A stretch of DNA of 64,000 nucleotides from Pseudomonas sp. MM223 (GTDB taxonomy: Bacteria; Pseudomonadota; Gammaproteobacteria; Pseudomonadales; Pseudomonadaceae): positions 5,883,001 through 5,947,000 of the forward strand of contig OX352322.1 of NCBI GenBank assembly GCA_947090765.1, read 5' to 3'. The position numbers were made by a program, and so were the translations under genes. This document shows positions 7,673 to 15,636 of this stretch, in pieces. Positions within the stretch are counted from its first letter, which is position 1, and every line of letters begins with the position of its first letter. Below the pieces are notes generated by a model. That model ran no database searches. It was given only the letters and a program-made list of their open reading frames with translations, and was not told the DNA's origin.

Positions 7673-8623
7673 ATGCTCAAAGGTCTGGCTATTACCCCGC
7701 CTGTACTCGGGCGGATTTCCATCGGCAAGGTCATCGAGAAGAACGGCAAACGCCTGCCGGAGAAGGATGACCAATTCACTATCACGTCACAGGTGCAGGG
7801 TAAGGACGGCTGGCTGCTGCACCCGCTCAATGACGAGCTGCGCCAGGGCAAGGACGACAAGCTGCGCAGCATTCCGGTACGCCTGCTGTTCAACGAACCG
7901 GAGCTGAATTTCCGCGCCGACTACACCTTGTTCGACCGCCAGTCCGGACGCCCGCTATGCGTGGGCAATGGCGAGACCTGCAAGCGCGTCACTCAGGACG
8001 GCATGCAGTCGCTGCCCTGCCCTTCGCCGGATGCCTGCCCGCTGGCCAAAGGTAATGCCTGCAGGCCCTACGGCCGGCTGAACGTGGTCATTGGTGATGA
8101 CGATCCGCTGGGTAGCTTCGCGTTCCGTACCACCGGTTTCAACAGCATCCGCACCCTCGCCGCCCGGCTGCATTACTTCCAGGCCATCTCGGGCAATCGC
8201 CTGGCGTGCCTGCCGCTGGAGTTGCGACTACGCGGAAAGTCCACCCGGCAAAGCCACGGGACGCCGATCTTCTACGTCGACCTGACGGTACGCGGCGGTA
8301 TGGAGATGACGGAGGCGCTGCAGGCCGCCAAAGAGCTCAATGCACAGCGGCAAGCAGCAGGATTCGATCAGGCCGCCTTGGATGAAGCGGCGCAGCGTGG
8401 CTTTGGCAACGGGGCTTTCGAGGACAGCGAGGAAGATGCTGGTGCCGTCGCCGAGGAGTTCTACCCCGCCGAAGAAACCTCATCTTCAGCCACCACCACT
8501 CCCCAACGCTCGGCGAAAACCAGCCTGGCCGAGAAGCTGGACGCGCAAGCCCAACGCCATATCCCACCGACCGATCACCATCAAGGAGCCCAGCATGCGC
8601 CTGCACAAGCTGAAGGCCAGTGA
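7673..8623 (+). CDS. Putative hydrolase/metal-binding protein (module copy 1)
   Basis: A 316-residue protein starting MLKGLAITPPVLGRIS after the ribosome binding site AGGAG. It has a cysteine cluster in GNGETCKR ... LPCPSPDACPLAKGNACRPYGRLNV, which looks like a metal or Fe-S binding site. The conserved ...FRTTGFNSIRTLAARLHY follows. The C-terminal 70 residues are low-complexity, acidic then Ser/Thr-rich. Homologues in mobile elements are usually labelled hydrolase or metal-binding protein; no activity is established. It overlaps the start of the RadC-like gene by 29 bases, implying coupled translation. Paralogue at 52306-53220. Confidence 0.82.
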   Translation: MLKGLAITPPVLGRISIGKVIEKNGKRLPEKDDQFTITSQVQGKDGWLLHPLNDELRQGKDDKLRSIPVRLLFNEPELNFRADYTLFDRQSGRPLCVGNGETCKRVTQDGMQSLPCPSPDACPLAKGNACRPYGRLNVVIGDDDPLGSFAFRTTGFNSIRTLAARLHYFQAISGNRLACLPLELRLRGKSTRQSHGTPIFYVDLTVRGGMEMTEALQAAKELNAQRQAAGFDQAALDEAAQRGFGNGAFEDSEEDAGAVAEEFYPAEETSSSATTTPQRSAKTSLAEKLDAQAQRHIPPTDHHQGAQHAPAQAEGQ

Positions 8624-9092
8624 ATCGACCGGCACCTACCTGGTCGAGTCGCCGGTCACCGAAACCGACATCCTGCTGATGGCCCGGCAGTTGGCGAATC
8701 TGCGTCTGCGCCGAGGGCGCGCACTGACCTCACCGAAGGAAGTGTTCAGCCACCTGCAGGCGCTGCTGGGCGATTACGAGCATGAAGTCTTCGCCCTGCT
8801 TCTGCTCGACAGCCGGCATCGGGTGATCGTCTTTCACGAACTGTTCCGGGGCACCCTGGACAGCGCCAGCGTCTATCCCCGGGAAGTCGTCAAGGCTGCC
8901 CTGGAGCACAACGCCGCGGCAACCGTGCTGGTCCACAACTACCCTTCCGGTGATCCGGAACCCAGCCAATCAGATCTCACCCTGACTCACAAACTGCAGG
9001 AGGCCCTGAACCTGGTCGGGGCACGAACCCTGGACCATATCGTGGTGGGCCACGAGGGCTGCGTATCGCTGGCGGAACAGGGCTACCTGTAA
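8595..9092 (+). CDS. RadC-like JAB/JAMM protein with altered metal motif (module copy 1)
   Basis: A 165-residue RadC-type protein starting MRLHKLKASES (AAGGAG upstream). It contains the JAMM core: a Glu before the domain, then VHNYPSGDPEPSQSD near residues 113-127. The family motif is HxHPSGDP...S..D; here the second metal-binding His is Tyr (TAC at 8940-8942), while the paralogue at 53270-53767 keeps HNHPSGDP. If this is a zinc metalloprotease or nuclease-like fold, copy 1 should bind metal poorly or not at all. Despite the name, RadC proteins have no firmly proven repair role. Confidence 0.87.
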   Translation: MRLHKLKASESTGTYLVESPVTETDILLMARQLANLRLRRGRALTSPKEVFSHLQALLGDYEHEVFALLLLDSRHRVIVFHELFRGTLDSASVYPREVVKAALEHNAAATVLVHNYPSGDPEPSQSDLTLTHKLQEALNLVGARTLDHIVVGHEGCVSLAEQGYL

Positions 9093-9101
9093 GGAGGCTG
9101 C

Positions 9102-9281
9102 ATGAAGCTACTACGGATCTTTGCCGCCGTGTTCATGTTCGCCGGCATCCTCGCGGGCTGCCTGGCCCTTCTGCTGCTGGTACTTCTGATGGTGCGCTTT
9201 CCACCACTGCTGATTGCCGTGGTGCTGGCATGCTGGATCGTCAATCGGTTGCTGAAATCTTCACGAGGAGCACCTCGGTAA
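9102..9281 (+). CDS. Small membrane protein, 59 residues
   Basis: It begins 9 bases after the RadC-like stop with a strong ribosome binding site (AAGGAGGCTGC-ATG). The sequence is MKLLRIFAAVFMFAGILAGC followed by a run of Leu/Val, so nearly residues 5-31 and 36-50 are hydrophobic, suggesting two transmembrane helices and a basic C-terminus (RLLKSSRGAPR). It looks like the last gene of the module's operon; I found no counterpart after copy 2. Function unknown. Confidence 0.65.
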   Translation: MKLLRIFAAVFMFAGILAGCLALLLLVLLMVRFPPLLIAVVLACWIVNRLLKSSRGAPR

Positions 9282-9382
9282 GCGGCATAATCAGTATGGG
9301 CAGTCGCAAGGCTGCCCATACTGGAACAGGAGTATTTTCTTTTTTCCCCTGTTCATCGGGCAATGCTGAATTTCTGGCAGTG

Positions 9383-9541
9383 TTTGACCAAGCCTCGCAG
9401 CCTTATGACGAACAGAGAACCCTGGGCCGCATCGGCCAAGCAGACGAGATTGGGGCCGCCGTGCTCTTCCTGGTGAGCGATGCGTCGAGCTACGTCAACG
9501 GCGCCGAACTGTTCGCGGACGGCGGCGCCTCTCAGACCTGA
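9383..9541 (+). pseudogene. 3' remnant of a short-chain dehydrogenase (SDR)
   Basis: The last ~45 residues (LGRIGQADEIGAAVLFLVSD ASSYVNGAELFADGGASQT) are the C-terminal signature of classical SDR/FabG-like enzymes. The Rossmann fold and the YxxxK active site are absent; the in-frame sequence before about 9383 is unrelated. It is a truncated tail marking a recombination junction between the module and the catabolic region. Confidence 0.75.
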
Positions 9542-9941
9542 GCAGGCCACCAACCATTCGCTCCGGTTAACGCCGCCCCTTAGGTGGATTTCTAAGGAAG
9601 CTGCATCGGTGTAGTGCTAGTGCGGATGCTGGACCGTCGCCGTGGTGTCGTGTTGCCGGTGCGGGTATACGTAGAGCCTCCAGGCGGAACCCCGGTAGCG
9701 TGTAAGGACTGACGCAAAGGGATCAGCAGATAGGCCATGCTCTAGGTGCCGCTGCGTACACATACATTCTTGGCACCGAACAAGTTCATTTGCTGGATCG
9801 GCCGCGACCTTTGCTATGGCGGCATTGTCCTCACGCTGGCCGACGACGTTGCTTCTGGCGACCTTGGGAGACGGACCAATGCGGCGCCCGCGGCCAATGT
9901 GAGCTTGACCTACCTAACTTCAACTTCCTTAGGACACTCTG
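9542..9941. other. 400-bp stretch without a recognisable gene
   Basis: Short open frames exist (for example 9746-9949), but none has a ribosome binding site or recognisable homology. The DNA is probably debris between the SDR remnant and the VOC gene. Confidence 0.4.
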
Positions 9942-10352
9942 ATGGATGAATTTTCTGGTTCGTTAATCGATCATCTGGGTATTGGTGTTTCGGACATTTC
10001 ACATGCTCGCGCCTTCTACGAACAAGCGCTGAAGCCGCTGGGGATTACACTCCTCGCGAGCATAGAAGCCACCCCTCCGCAATCAGCTTCTCGGAGATTG
10101 GGCTTCGGCTCTTCTGGCAAGCCATTTCTCTGGGTGCATGCCACCACCTCCCCTAGCATCGGGGCGCATATAACTTTGATCGCCCAGAGTCATGAGGCAG
10201 TCGACGCGTTCCATGCGGCCGGGCTGGTCGCTGGGGGTCAAGACAACGGAGCGCCAGGAATCAGGTCCCATTACCACGCCGGATATTACGCGGCCTATGT
10301 GCTAGGCCCTGATGAGGTAAATCTGGAAGCCGTCCGCCAAGCATCAGATTGA
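9942..10352 (+). CDS. VOC family (glyoxalase/bleomycin-resistance-like) protein
   Basis: A 136-residue single-domain VOC protein. It has the typical opening IDHLGIGVSDISHARAFYEQALKPLGI, a first metal-ligand His in DHLGIG, and the closing strand GYYAAYVLGPDEVNLEAV with the Glu that usually completes the metal site. Family members are lyases, isomerases, dioxygenases or antibiotic-binding proteins, so the substrate is open. It stands alone on the plus strand, convergent with the hydratase gene. It may belong to the neighbouring catabolic cluster, but no sequence evidence links them. Confidence 0.85.
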   Translation: MDEFSGSLIDHLGIGVSDISHARAFYEQALKPLGITLLASIEATPPQSASRRLGFGSSGKPFLWVHATTSPSIGAHITLIAQSHEAVDAFHAAGLVAGGQDNGAPGIRSHYHAGYYAAYVLGPDEVNLEAVRQASD

Positions 10353-10668
10353 GAGCTTCAGCTACGACCGAAGTAGCTGCCCGGGGCGTTATCGTTGATT
10401 CCAGAAAATTCGGCTTGATGCGCACCGACTAATCGGCCATTTCCTGCAAAGACTCAGCTATCTGAGTCCCTGTTTTAGGGTTTTGTCGGGGCGTTTTTTC
10501 CCACGCCGACAGAATTGAACTGTCGGAAACCAGAGGCTGGCTTACCCTTTACCTTCAGAACCTCTCGCGCAGCATCGCCATCAGATTGCGCGGTTCGCCA
10601 TAACTCCTCGCATTCCATAAACGCCATGTTTCAACGCTCTCAGGGCGGGTGGCAGCTTCAAGTCGCCT
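10353..10668. other. Intergenic stretch between convergent genes
   Basis: About 315 bp between the VOC gene and the minus-strand hydratase gene. I see no gene. T- and GC-rich runs near 10470-10510 could end transcription from either side, but no clean stem is evident. Confidence 0.35.
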
Positions 10669-11418
10669 CTAAGCGGGTCCTGTTGAGAGCAATACCTCTC
10701 CTAATTCTGGAAATTTAATTTTCACATTTGCGACTGGCGGGGCCCAAAAAAGGCCTGTCCAGCTTCCTGTGGCGATCAGATCACCAGCCCTCAAGGGCCG
10801 GTTCTGCGATGCAGCATGCCTCGCCAACCACGGCAGCGAGGCCAGTGGATCAGTGAAGGGATGGCTTCCAACATCAACTATCTGCAGCCGCCCATCCACC
10901 CAGACCTCGACTGCCTGCTGCGACCAGTTTGCCGGAGGCTGAGTCGCTTCGCCCAGCACCAATGCGCGGTTGAGTTGCTGATCAGCCAGGCGAAGCAAGG
11001 GATGCGCCTGCTCTCCCTGTTGAAAGCGGGTATCACACAGCTCGATCCCGACATGCCATGCATCAATCGCTTCATAGGCTGCTGCATGATCGGAATCGCC
11101 ATCGACATCTCGCCCAAGTCGCACGATCAGCTCACCTTCGATGCCGAAACGGCTGCAATAGCCCTCAGGGACCGCCCAACCCGATAAATGAATGGAGTGG
11201 CTCGGCACGCGCGCAGTGCTGACCAGCCTTCCAGGGCTGCCGCCAAGCTTCCACGCAGTCTCCGACGAGTCACCGAACCAGCCAAGCTCGGCGGCGACAA
11301 GTTCCTGAACCTGGTAAGCATCGGCTTCAGTCAGCAAACCAAGCCCGTCATATGGCACATTACGCCGCTGTCGCCATGCGCGGACCAATGCCGCCGCTAC
11401 CTGGGTCGCGCCGTTCAT
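10669..11418 (-). CDS. 2-keto-4-pentenoate hydratase / FAH-superfamily protein
   Basis: A 249-residue protein related to MhpD/TesE-type 2-oxo-hydratases and 4-oxalocrotonate decarboxylases of the fumarylacetoacetate hydrolase superfamily. Supporting segments are the N-terminal helix LVRAWRQRRNVPY, EGELIVRLGRDV (metal-ligand Glu region), and GDLIATGSWTGLFWAPP near the C-terminus, the usual D-x-I-x-T-G-S-x-T-G motif. The start overlaps the hydantoinase stop by 4 bases (ATGA), so the two are translationally coupled. It is the last gene of the operon and probably acts on a carbon skeleton released by the upstream enzymes. Confidence 0.82.
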   Translation of the reverse strand: MNGATQVAAALVRAWRQRRNVPYDGLGLLTEADAYQVQELVAAELGWFGDSSETAWKLGGSPGRLVSTARVPSHSIHLSGWAVPEGYCSRFGIEGELIVRLGRDVDGDSDHAAAYEAIDAWHVGIELCDTRFQQGEQAHPLLRLADQQLNRALVLGEATQPPANWSQQAVEVWVDGRLQIVDVGSHPFTDPLASLPWLARHAASQNRPLRAGDLIATGSWTGLFWAPPVANVKIKFPELGEVLLSTGPA

Positions 11419-12851
11419 AGCGGCAGTTCATGCGGGCGACGACGAGTTTGAGCGGGAGCAGGCTTCTGGCACGGTAAAAACTTCCCGCGGCCCGCGGCGC
11501 CTCTTGGTTCGCCGTCCCAAACGACCTCTCCTCGTGCCAGCGTTATGGCCGGCCATGCACTCAACTGCATACCTTCATAGGGGGTGTAATCCACATTGTG
11601 GTGCAGCATTTCGTTGGTAATGCGTACTGGCTCACCTTCGTTCCAGATGACCAGGTCAGCATCGGCGCCAATTGCGACGCTGCCTTTGCGTGGGTACAAA
11701 CCATACATTTTTGCGGCATTGGTGGATGTGAGTGCGACGAAACTCTGCGGGGTAATCCGGCCTTTGCGAACACCTTCGGACCAGAGAAGCGCCATTCGCG
11801 TTTCGATCCCAGGAATACCATTGGCGACTTGTTCAAACGTCGGGCTTTCACCATGGGCTTTTTTACCGTCGTGGCCTTCGTACCGGAACGGCGCATGGTC
11901 CGATGAAAACACCTCGAATGAACCATTTTCCAGGCCGTCCCAGATGACCTGCTGGTTGGCAGGATCGCGCGGTGGTGGGCTGCAGATGCATTTCGCGCCT
12001 TCAAAACTGTCGTCGCATCCGAGCGAAGCCGCCGTCAGGAACAGATACTGAGGACAGGTCTCGGCGTAGACCTTCAGGCCTTTGCTCTGCGCCCAGCGAA
12101 TCTGCTCGACTGCGTCACGACCAGACACATGGACGATCAGAATTGGCACATCCACCAACTCGGCCAATGCAATCGCTCGATGCGTGGCCTCACGCTCAAC
12201 CAGCATGGGCCGGGACGTGGCGTGATAACGGGGCGCGTCCAGGCCTGCAGCCAGCAGGCGCTCGGTAAGCCAGGCGATGCAATCGCTGTTCTCGGCATGC
12301 AACATCACCATGGCTCCTTCCCGACGTGCCACCGACAGCGTCTCGAGAATTTCCCGGTCACCGAGCTTCAACGCGTCGTAGGTCATGTAGATCTTGAACG
12401 AGGTATAGCCCTCGGCAATCAGAGCGGGCAACTCCCGTTGCAGCACATCAGGCGTGGGGTCAGTCACGATAAGGTGGAATGCGTAATCGATCACCGGCTT
12501 GTCGCCAACTCGCCGATGGTAGTCCTCGACAGCGGCACGCAAACTCTCGCCTTTCTGCTGGCAGGCAAAGGGAATGACCGTGGTAGTGCCACCGCAGGCG
12601 GCAGATACGGTGCCACTGTAGAAGTCGTCCGCCATGACAGAACCGTCGCCGGTCGGCTGATCCAGGTGCACATGGCTATCGACGCCCCCCGGCGTAACGT
12701 GCCGCCCCGCCGCGTCAATCTCTTTCAATCCAGTGGGCAAGTCAGTCGCCAGTGAAACAATTTGTCCATCACGAATGCCGATGTCGCAGGTAAAAATGTC
12801 AGCGGCTGTAACCACGCGGGCATTACGGATAACAGTGTCCAGAATTTGCAT
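11415..12851 (-). CDS. D-hydantoinase / dihydropyrimidinase family hydrolase
   Basis: A 478-residue amidohydrolase of the cyclic-amide type. Visible motifs are the metal-binding H-x-H in GGVDSHVHLD, the lysine expected to be carbamylated in SFKIYMTY, His ligands in VMLHAEN and LIVHVSG, and the catalytic Asp in FSSDHAPF. Enzymes of this type open hydantoin, dihydropyrimidine or related rings by hydrolysing the cyclic amide. I placed the start at 12851 (MQILDTVIRNARVV) because AAGAGG precedes it; an open frame extends ten codons further. It is downstream of a dipeptide-type ABC importer and beside a PuuE-like protein, suggesting catabolism of a cyclic ureide or imide. Confidence 0.9.
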   Translation of the reverse strand: MQILDTVIRNARVVTAADIFTCDIGIRDGQIVSLATDLPTGLKEIDAAGRHVTPGGVDSHVHLDQPTGDGSVMADDFYSGTVSAACGGTTTVIPFACQQKGESLRAAVEDYHRRVGDKPVIDYAFHLIVTDPTPDVLQRELPALIAEGYTSFKIYMTYDALKLGDREILETLSVARREGAMVMLHAENSDCIAWLTERLLAAGLDAPRYHATSRPMLVEREATHRAIALAELVDVPILIVHVSGRDAVEQIRWAQSKGLKVYAETCPQYLFLTAASLGCDDSFEGAKCICSPPPRDPANQQVIWDGLENGSFEVFSSDHAPFRYEGHDGKKAHGESPTFEQVANGIPGIETRMALLWSEGVRKGRITPQSFVALTSTNAAKMYGLYPRKGSVAIGADADLVIWNEGEPVRITNEMLHHNVDYTPYEGMQLSAWPAITLARGEVVWDGEPRGAAGRGKFLPCQKPAPAQTRRRPHELPL

Positions 12852-13005
12852 ATCAACCTCTTTCAAGCAGGAGCCAGCCACCGTTATTCCGGGCGTAGCA
12901 AGCCACGCCCGGGTGCTCGAAGCGTTCGAACCTACGGGTGGTATCTGGAATCACGGGTTCACATTGCGTCGCTCGAATGCCATGCCTCGCGCGCGCATTA
13001 CGTAG

Positions 13006-13767
13006 TCAGAGCATTACATCGCCGCCATTGGGGGACAGTGTTTGCCCGGCATAAAATGCGCCAGCGCTCGAAGCCAGGAGCAAAGCGGTAGGTGCGATTT
13101 CATCTACCTGGCCGAAGCGCCCCACCGGCAACTGTGCTTTCTTGGCCTCAAGCCATTGCGCGCTGTGATTGCGCAACAAGTCGGTATCGACCGGCCCCGG
13201 CGCAATCGCGTTGACCATCACATTGTGTGGCGCACCCTCATAAGCCAGTGCTCGGGTAAACCCCACCACCCCGGCCTTCGCCGCACAGTAATGCGCCAGC
13301 CCTGGCGCGCCCTTGTATGCCAGTTGTGAAGCAACGTTGATGACGCGGCCATACTGGCGTTCGAGCATCCCGGCGAAAAAGGCGTGAGTGACCAGCATCG
13401 TCCCGCGCAGATTTATCCCGATGATACGATCCCAATCCTGATCATCGGTCTTGGCAAATGGACGGTCGCCGCCACCCACACCGGCCGAATTGACCACGAT
13501 GTCGACCTGCCCCAAACGCTCCTGCGCCCAGGTGCAGAAACGGTTTACCGCCGCCGGATCAGAGACGTCGCATTCGCTGGCGTGTAGTTCAAGGCCTCGC
13601 GAGCGCACGCGATTCTGGAACGCCTCGGCATTCTGATGATCTGCCACATGGCAAATGGCAACTTCTGCACCATGCTCCAGAAACAATTGCGCAATCGCCG
13701 CACCGATTCCCCTGCTTGCGCCGGTGATAACAGCCTTGCGGCCCGAAAGATCAAACACGTTACTCAT
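13006..13767 (-). CDS. Short-chain dehydrogenase/reductase (FabG-like SDR)
   Basis: A 253-residue classical SDR. It has the nucleotide-binding TGASRGIG, NSAGVG after strand 4, the catalytic Ser in NVASQLAYKG and Y-x-x-x-K in HYCAAKAG, and the closing NAIAPGPVDTDL and LSPNGGDVML. It should oxidise or reduce an alcohol/ketone with NAD(P)(H). The start at 13767 (MSNVFDLSGRK) has GGGAG upstream and overlaps the end of the PuuE-like gene by 8 bases, so they are coupled. A 154-base gap separates it from the hydantoinase gene downstream. Confidence 0.9.
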   Translation of the reverse strand: MSNVFDLSGRKAVITGASRGIGAAIAQLFLEHGAEVAICHVADHQNAEAFQNRVRSRGLELHASECDVSDPAAVNRFCTWAQERLGQVDIVVNSAGVGGGDRPFAKTDDQDWDRIIGINLRGTMLVTHAFFAGMLERQYGRVINVASQLAYKGAPGLAHYCAAKAGVVGFTRALAYEGAPHNVMVNAIAPGPVDTDLLRNHSAQWLEAKKAQLPVGRFGQVDEIAPTALLLASSAGAFYAGQTLSPNGGDVML

Positions 13768-14683
13768 GACCGACTCCCAGTGTTCGAGCGGGATGGACGC
13801 TCTGCCAGTGGTTGGCAATATCGATGCGTCGAGTGATCCATACGTCAGGGAAACTCAAAACGTAATCGAGGAATCGCTCCAATGCAGCTGCCCGGGCCGG
13901 ATGCCCCACCAAGCGCAGGTGCAGACCGACCGACATCATCTTGGGTTGGGTTTCTCCTTCCTTGTAGAGCATGTCGAACGCATCTTTGAGGAAGCTGAAC
14001 CATTGGCTTCCGGTACTGACGCCAGCGGCGAACTGTCCGTCGTTGTTGGTTAACGAATACGGGATGATCAGGTGAGGTTTGCCGCTTACCTGGGTCCAGA
14101 ACGGTAACTCGTCCCCGTAGTAATCCGAGTCGTAGGTGAACCCGCCCTCCTCGACCAGCAGCCGACGGGTGTTGACGCTCGGGGAGTAGCGGCAATACCA
14201 ACCCTGGGGCCGAACGCCCGTTGTACGCTCAAGGGATTCCACCGCTTTACGGATGTGCTCGCGCTCCTGTTCCTCGCTGAGCTGGTAGTGCTGGATCCAC
14301 CGCCAGCCGTGGGAGCACACATCGAAGCCCGATTCGCGGATGGCTTCACAGGCATCCGGATTACGCTCCAGGGCGAGCGCGCAGCCATAGATGGTCGCTG
14401 GCAGGGAACGCTCCTGGAACAGGCGCATCACCCGCCAGAAACCCACTCGGCTGCCATATTCGAATAGCCCTTCAGCGGCCAGATCCCGGCCCTTTACACC
14501 GGTATTGAGGCCGCTGCTTTCGGTGAACCACGTTTCGCTACTGTCCTCGCCGTCCTGAATGGACGGCTCCGAGCCTTCCTCATAGTTCATGACGAAATTC
14601 AGTGCGAGTCGGGCGCCCCCGGGCCATTTAGGATCAGGAGGATTACGGCCATAGCCGACAAAATCTCGTTGAAGATCACTCAT
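13760..14683 (-). CDS. PuuE-like polysaccharide-deacetylase-fold hydrolase (putative allantoinase)
   Basis: A 307-residue protein of the NodB/polysaccharide deacetylase fold. It resembles Pseudomonas PuuE, the allantoinase that opens allantoin without a tightly bound metal. Matching segments are DFVGYGRNPPDPKWPGGARLALNFVMNYEEGSE, YGSRVGFWR, SHGWRWI and the C-terminal GLHLRLVGHPARA. In this operon context it may hydrolyse a different cyclic ureide or amide rather than allantoin, since no other purine genes are nearby. Its start overlaps the epimerase stop by 4 bases. Confidence 0.82.
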   Translation of the reverse strand: MSDLQRDFVGYGRNPPDPKWPGGARLALNFVMNYEEGSEPSIQDGEDSSETWFTESSGLNTGVKGRDLAAEGLFEYGSRVGFWRVMRLFQERSLPATIYGCALALERNPDACEAIRESGFDVCSHGWRWIQHYQLSEEQEREHIRKAVESLERTTGVRPQGWYCRYSPSVNTRRLLVEEGGFTYDSDYYGDELPFWTQVSGKPHLIIPYSLTNNDGQFAAGVSTGSQWFSFLKDAFDMLYKEGETQPKMMSVGLHLRLVGHPARAAALERFLDYVLSFPDVWITRRIDIANHWQSVHPARTLGVGHE

Positions 14684-15636
14684 GCTTTCTGCACCTCGAA
14701 ACTATGAGGAAGGTGAGTCGATTCCAGCCAGCGCGCGTACGCTTGAATGCCGTCATCAAGGGATATTTTTGGCACGTAACCCAGGTCACGGCGCGCCGCA
14801 TCAATACTGAATTTCTGCTGGAATTCATCGACAGGATCCGCGCCCGGCTCAAGGGCGATATCGGCACCGGGAAAGATAGTGCGCACGACCTGCGCGATCT
14901 CTTCAAGCGTTACACGGGTGTCGCCGGTGACGTTGTAGGTGGTGCGTGGCAGCACGGGGGCATCCAGCGCACAAAGCAAGCCCTGAACGGCGTCTTCAAC
15001 GTGAATGAATTGCCTGGGGAAGTCCGCTCCGAAAGACATTCGGGTGGCGCGCCTGGCCAAGGCATCTTCAATCATCTTACGAATCACACAGTCAGTGGTT
15101 CTCCCCGGGCCGTAGACCCAGGACAGTCGAACACTCGCCGCAGACAGCCCATACTGTTCGGCGTAGGCCGTGGTGATGTACTCGGAAGAAACCTTGCTGG
15201 CACCGTAGAGGCTGCCTGGCTTGAGTAAAACGTCTTCGTAAGCGGGACCCGACTCGACCACCCCATAAGCACTGGTCGAGGAGCAATACACAAAGCGCCG
15301 AACAGCGTGAACACGCGCCAACTCAAGTACGTTGGCGGTACCGACAATGTTCACTTGCACCATCGAATACGGCGCATCACGCGCCACCATTGGCCCGGAA
15401 AACGCACCGCAATGAATGATGGAATCGACTCCATCCAGAGCGATGGCATGCAGGCGATGGATATCGCCAAGGTCGCACGCTGTGATCTTGACCCCCTCCT
15501 GGGTGACCGAGGCGAGCCGATCCAGTGCCAGCACCGGTCGGCCCTGCTCGACCAGACGACGCACCACCTGGCGACCTACCAACCCTGCCGCTCCGGTGAC
15601 CAATACCGGTTTGCTTATCGATTGATCGAAACTCAT
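14680..15636 (-). CDS. NAD-dependent epimerase/dehydratase family protein
   Basis: A 318-residue extended-SDR enzyme. It shows the TGAAGLVGRQVVRRL nucleotide site, an Asp recognising the NAD ribose in LALDRL, SSTSAYG with the active-site Ser/Thr, and Y-x-x-x-K in LYGASKVSSE. The C-terminal half (FIHVEDAVQG, NVTGDTRVTLEEI) fits sugar-nucleotide or uronate epimerases and dehydrogenases. The substrate cannot be read from sequence. It overlaps the ABC ATPase gene and the PuuE-like gene by 4 bases each, so it is clearly part of the operon. Confidence 0.85.
   Translation of the reverse strand: MSFDQSISKPVLVTGAAGLVGRQVVRRLVEQGRPVLALDRLASVTQEGVKITACDLGDIHRLHAIALDGVDSIIHCGAFSGPMVARDAPYSMVQVNIVGTANVLELARVHAVRRFVYCSSTSAYGVVESGPAYEDVLLKPGSLYGASKVSSEYITTAYAEQYGLSAASVRLSWVYGPGRTTDCVIRKMIEDALARRATRMSFGADFPRQFIHVEDAVQGLLCALDAPVLPRTTYNVTGDTRVTLEEIAQVVRTIFPGADIALEPGADPVDEFQQKFSIDAARRDLGYVPKISLDDGIQAYARWLESTHLPHSFEVQKA

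Noticed and set aside
9746..9949. 67-codon frame before the VOC gene
   Set aside because: No recognisable similarity or ribosome binding site and it overlaps the start of the VOC gene; treated as debris.
12852..12881. Longer N-terminus for the hydantoinase
   Set aside because: Ten extra codons precede the ribosome binding site AAGAGG; the start at 12851 has correct spacing.
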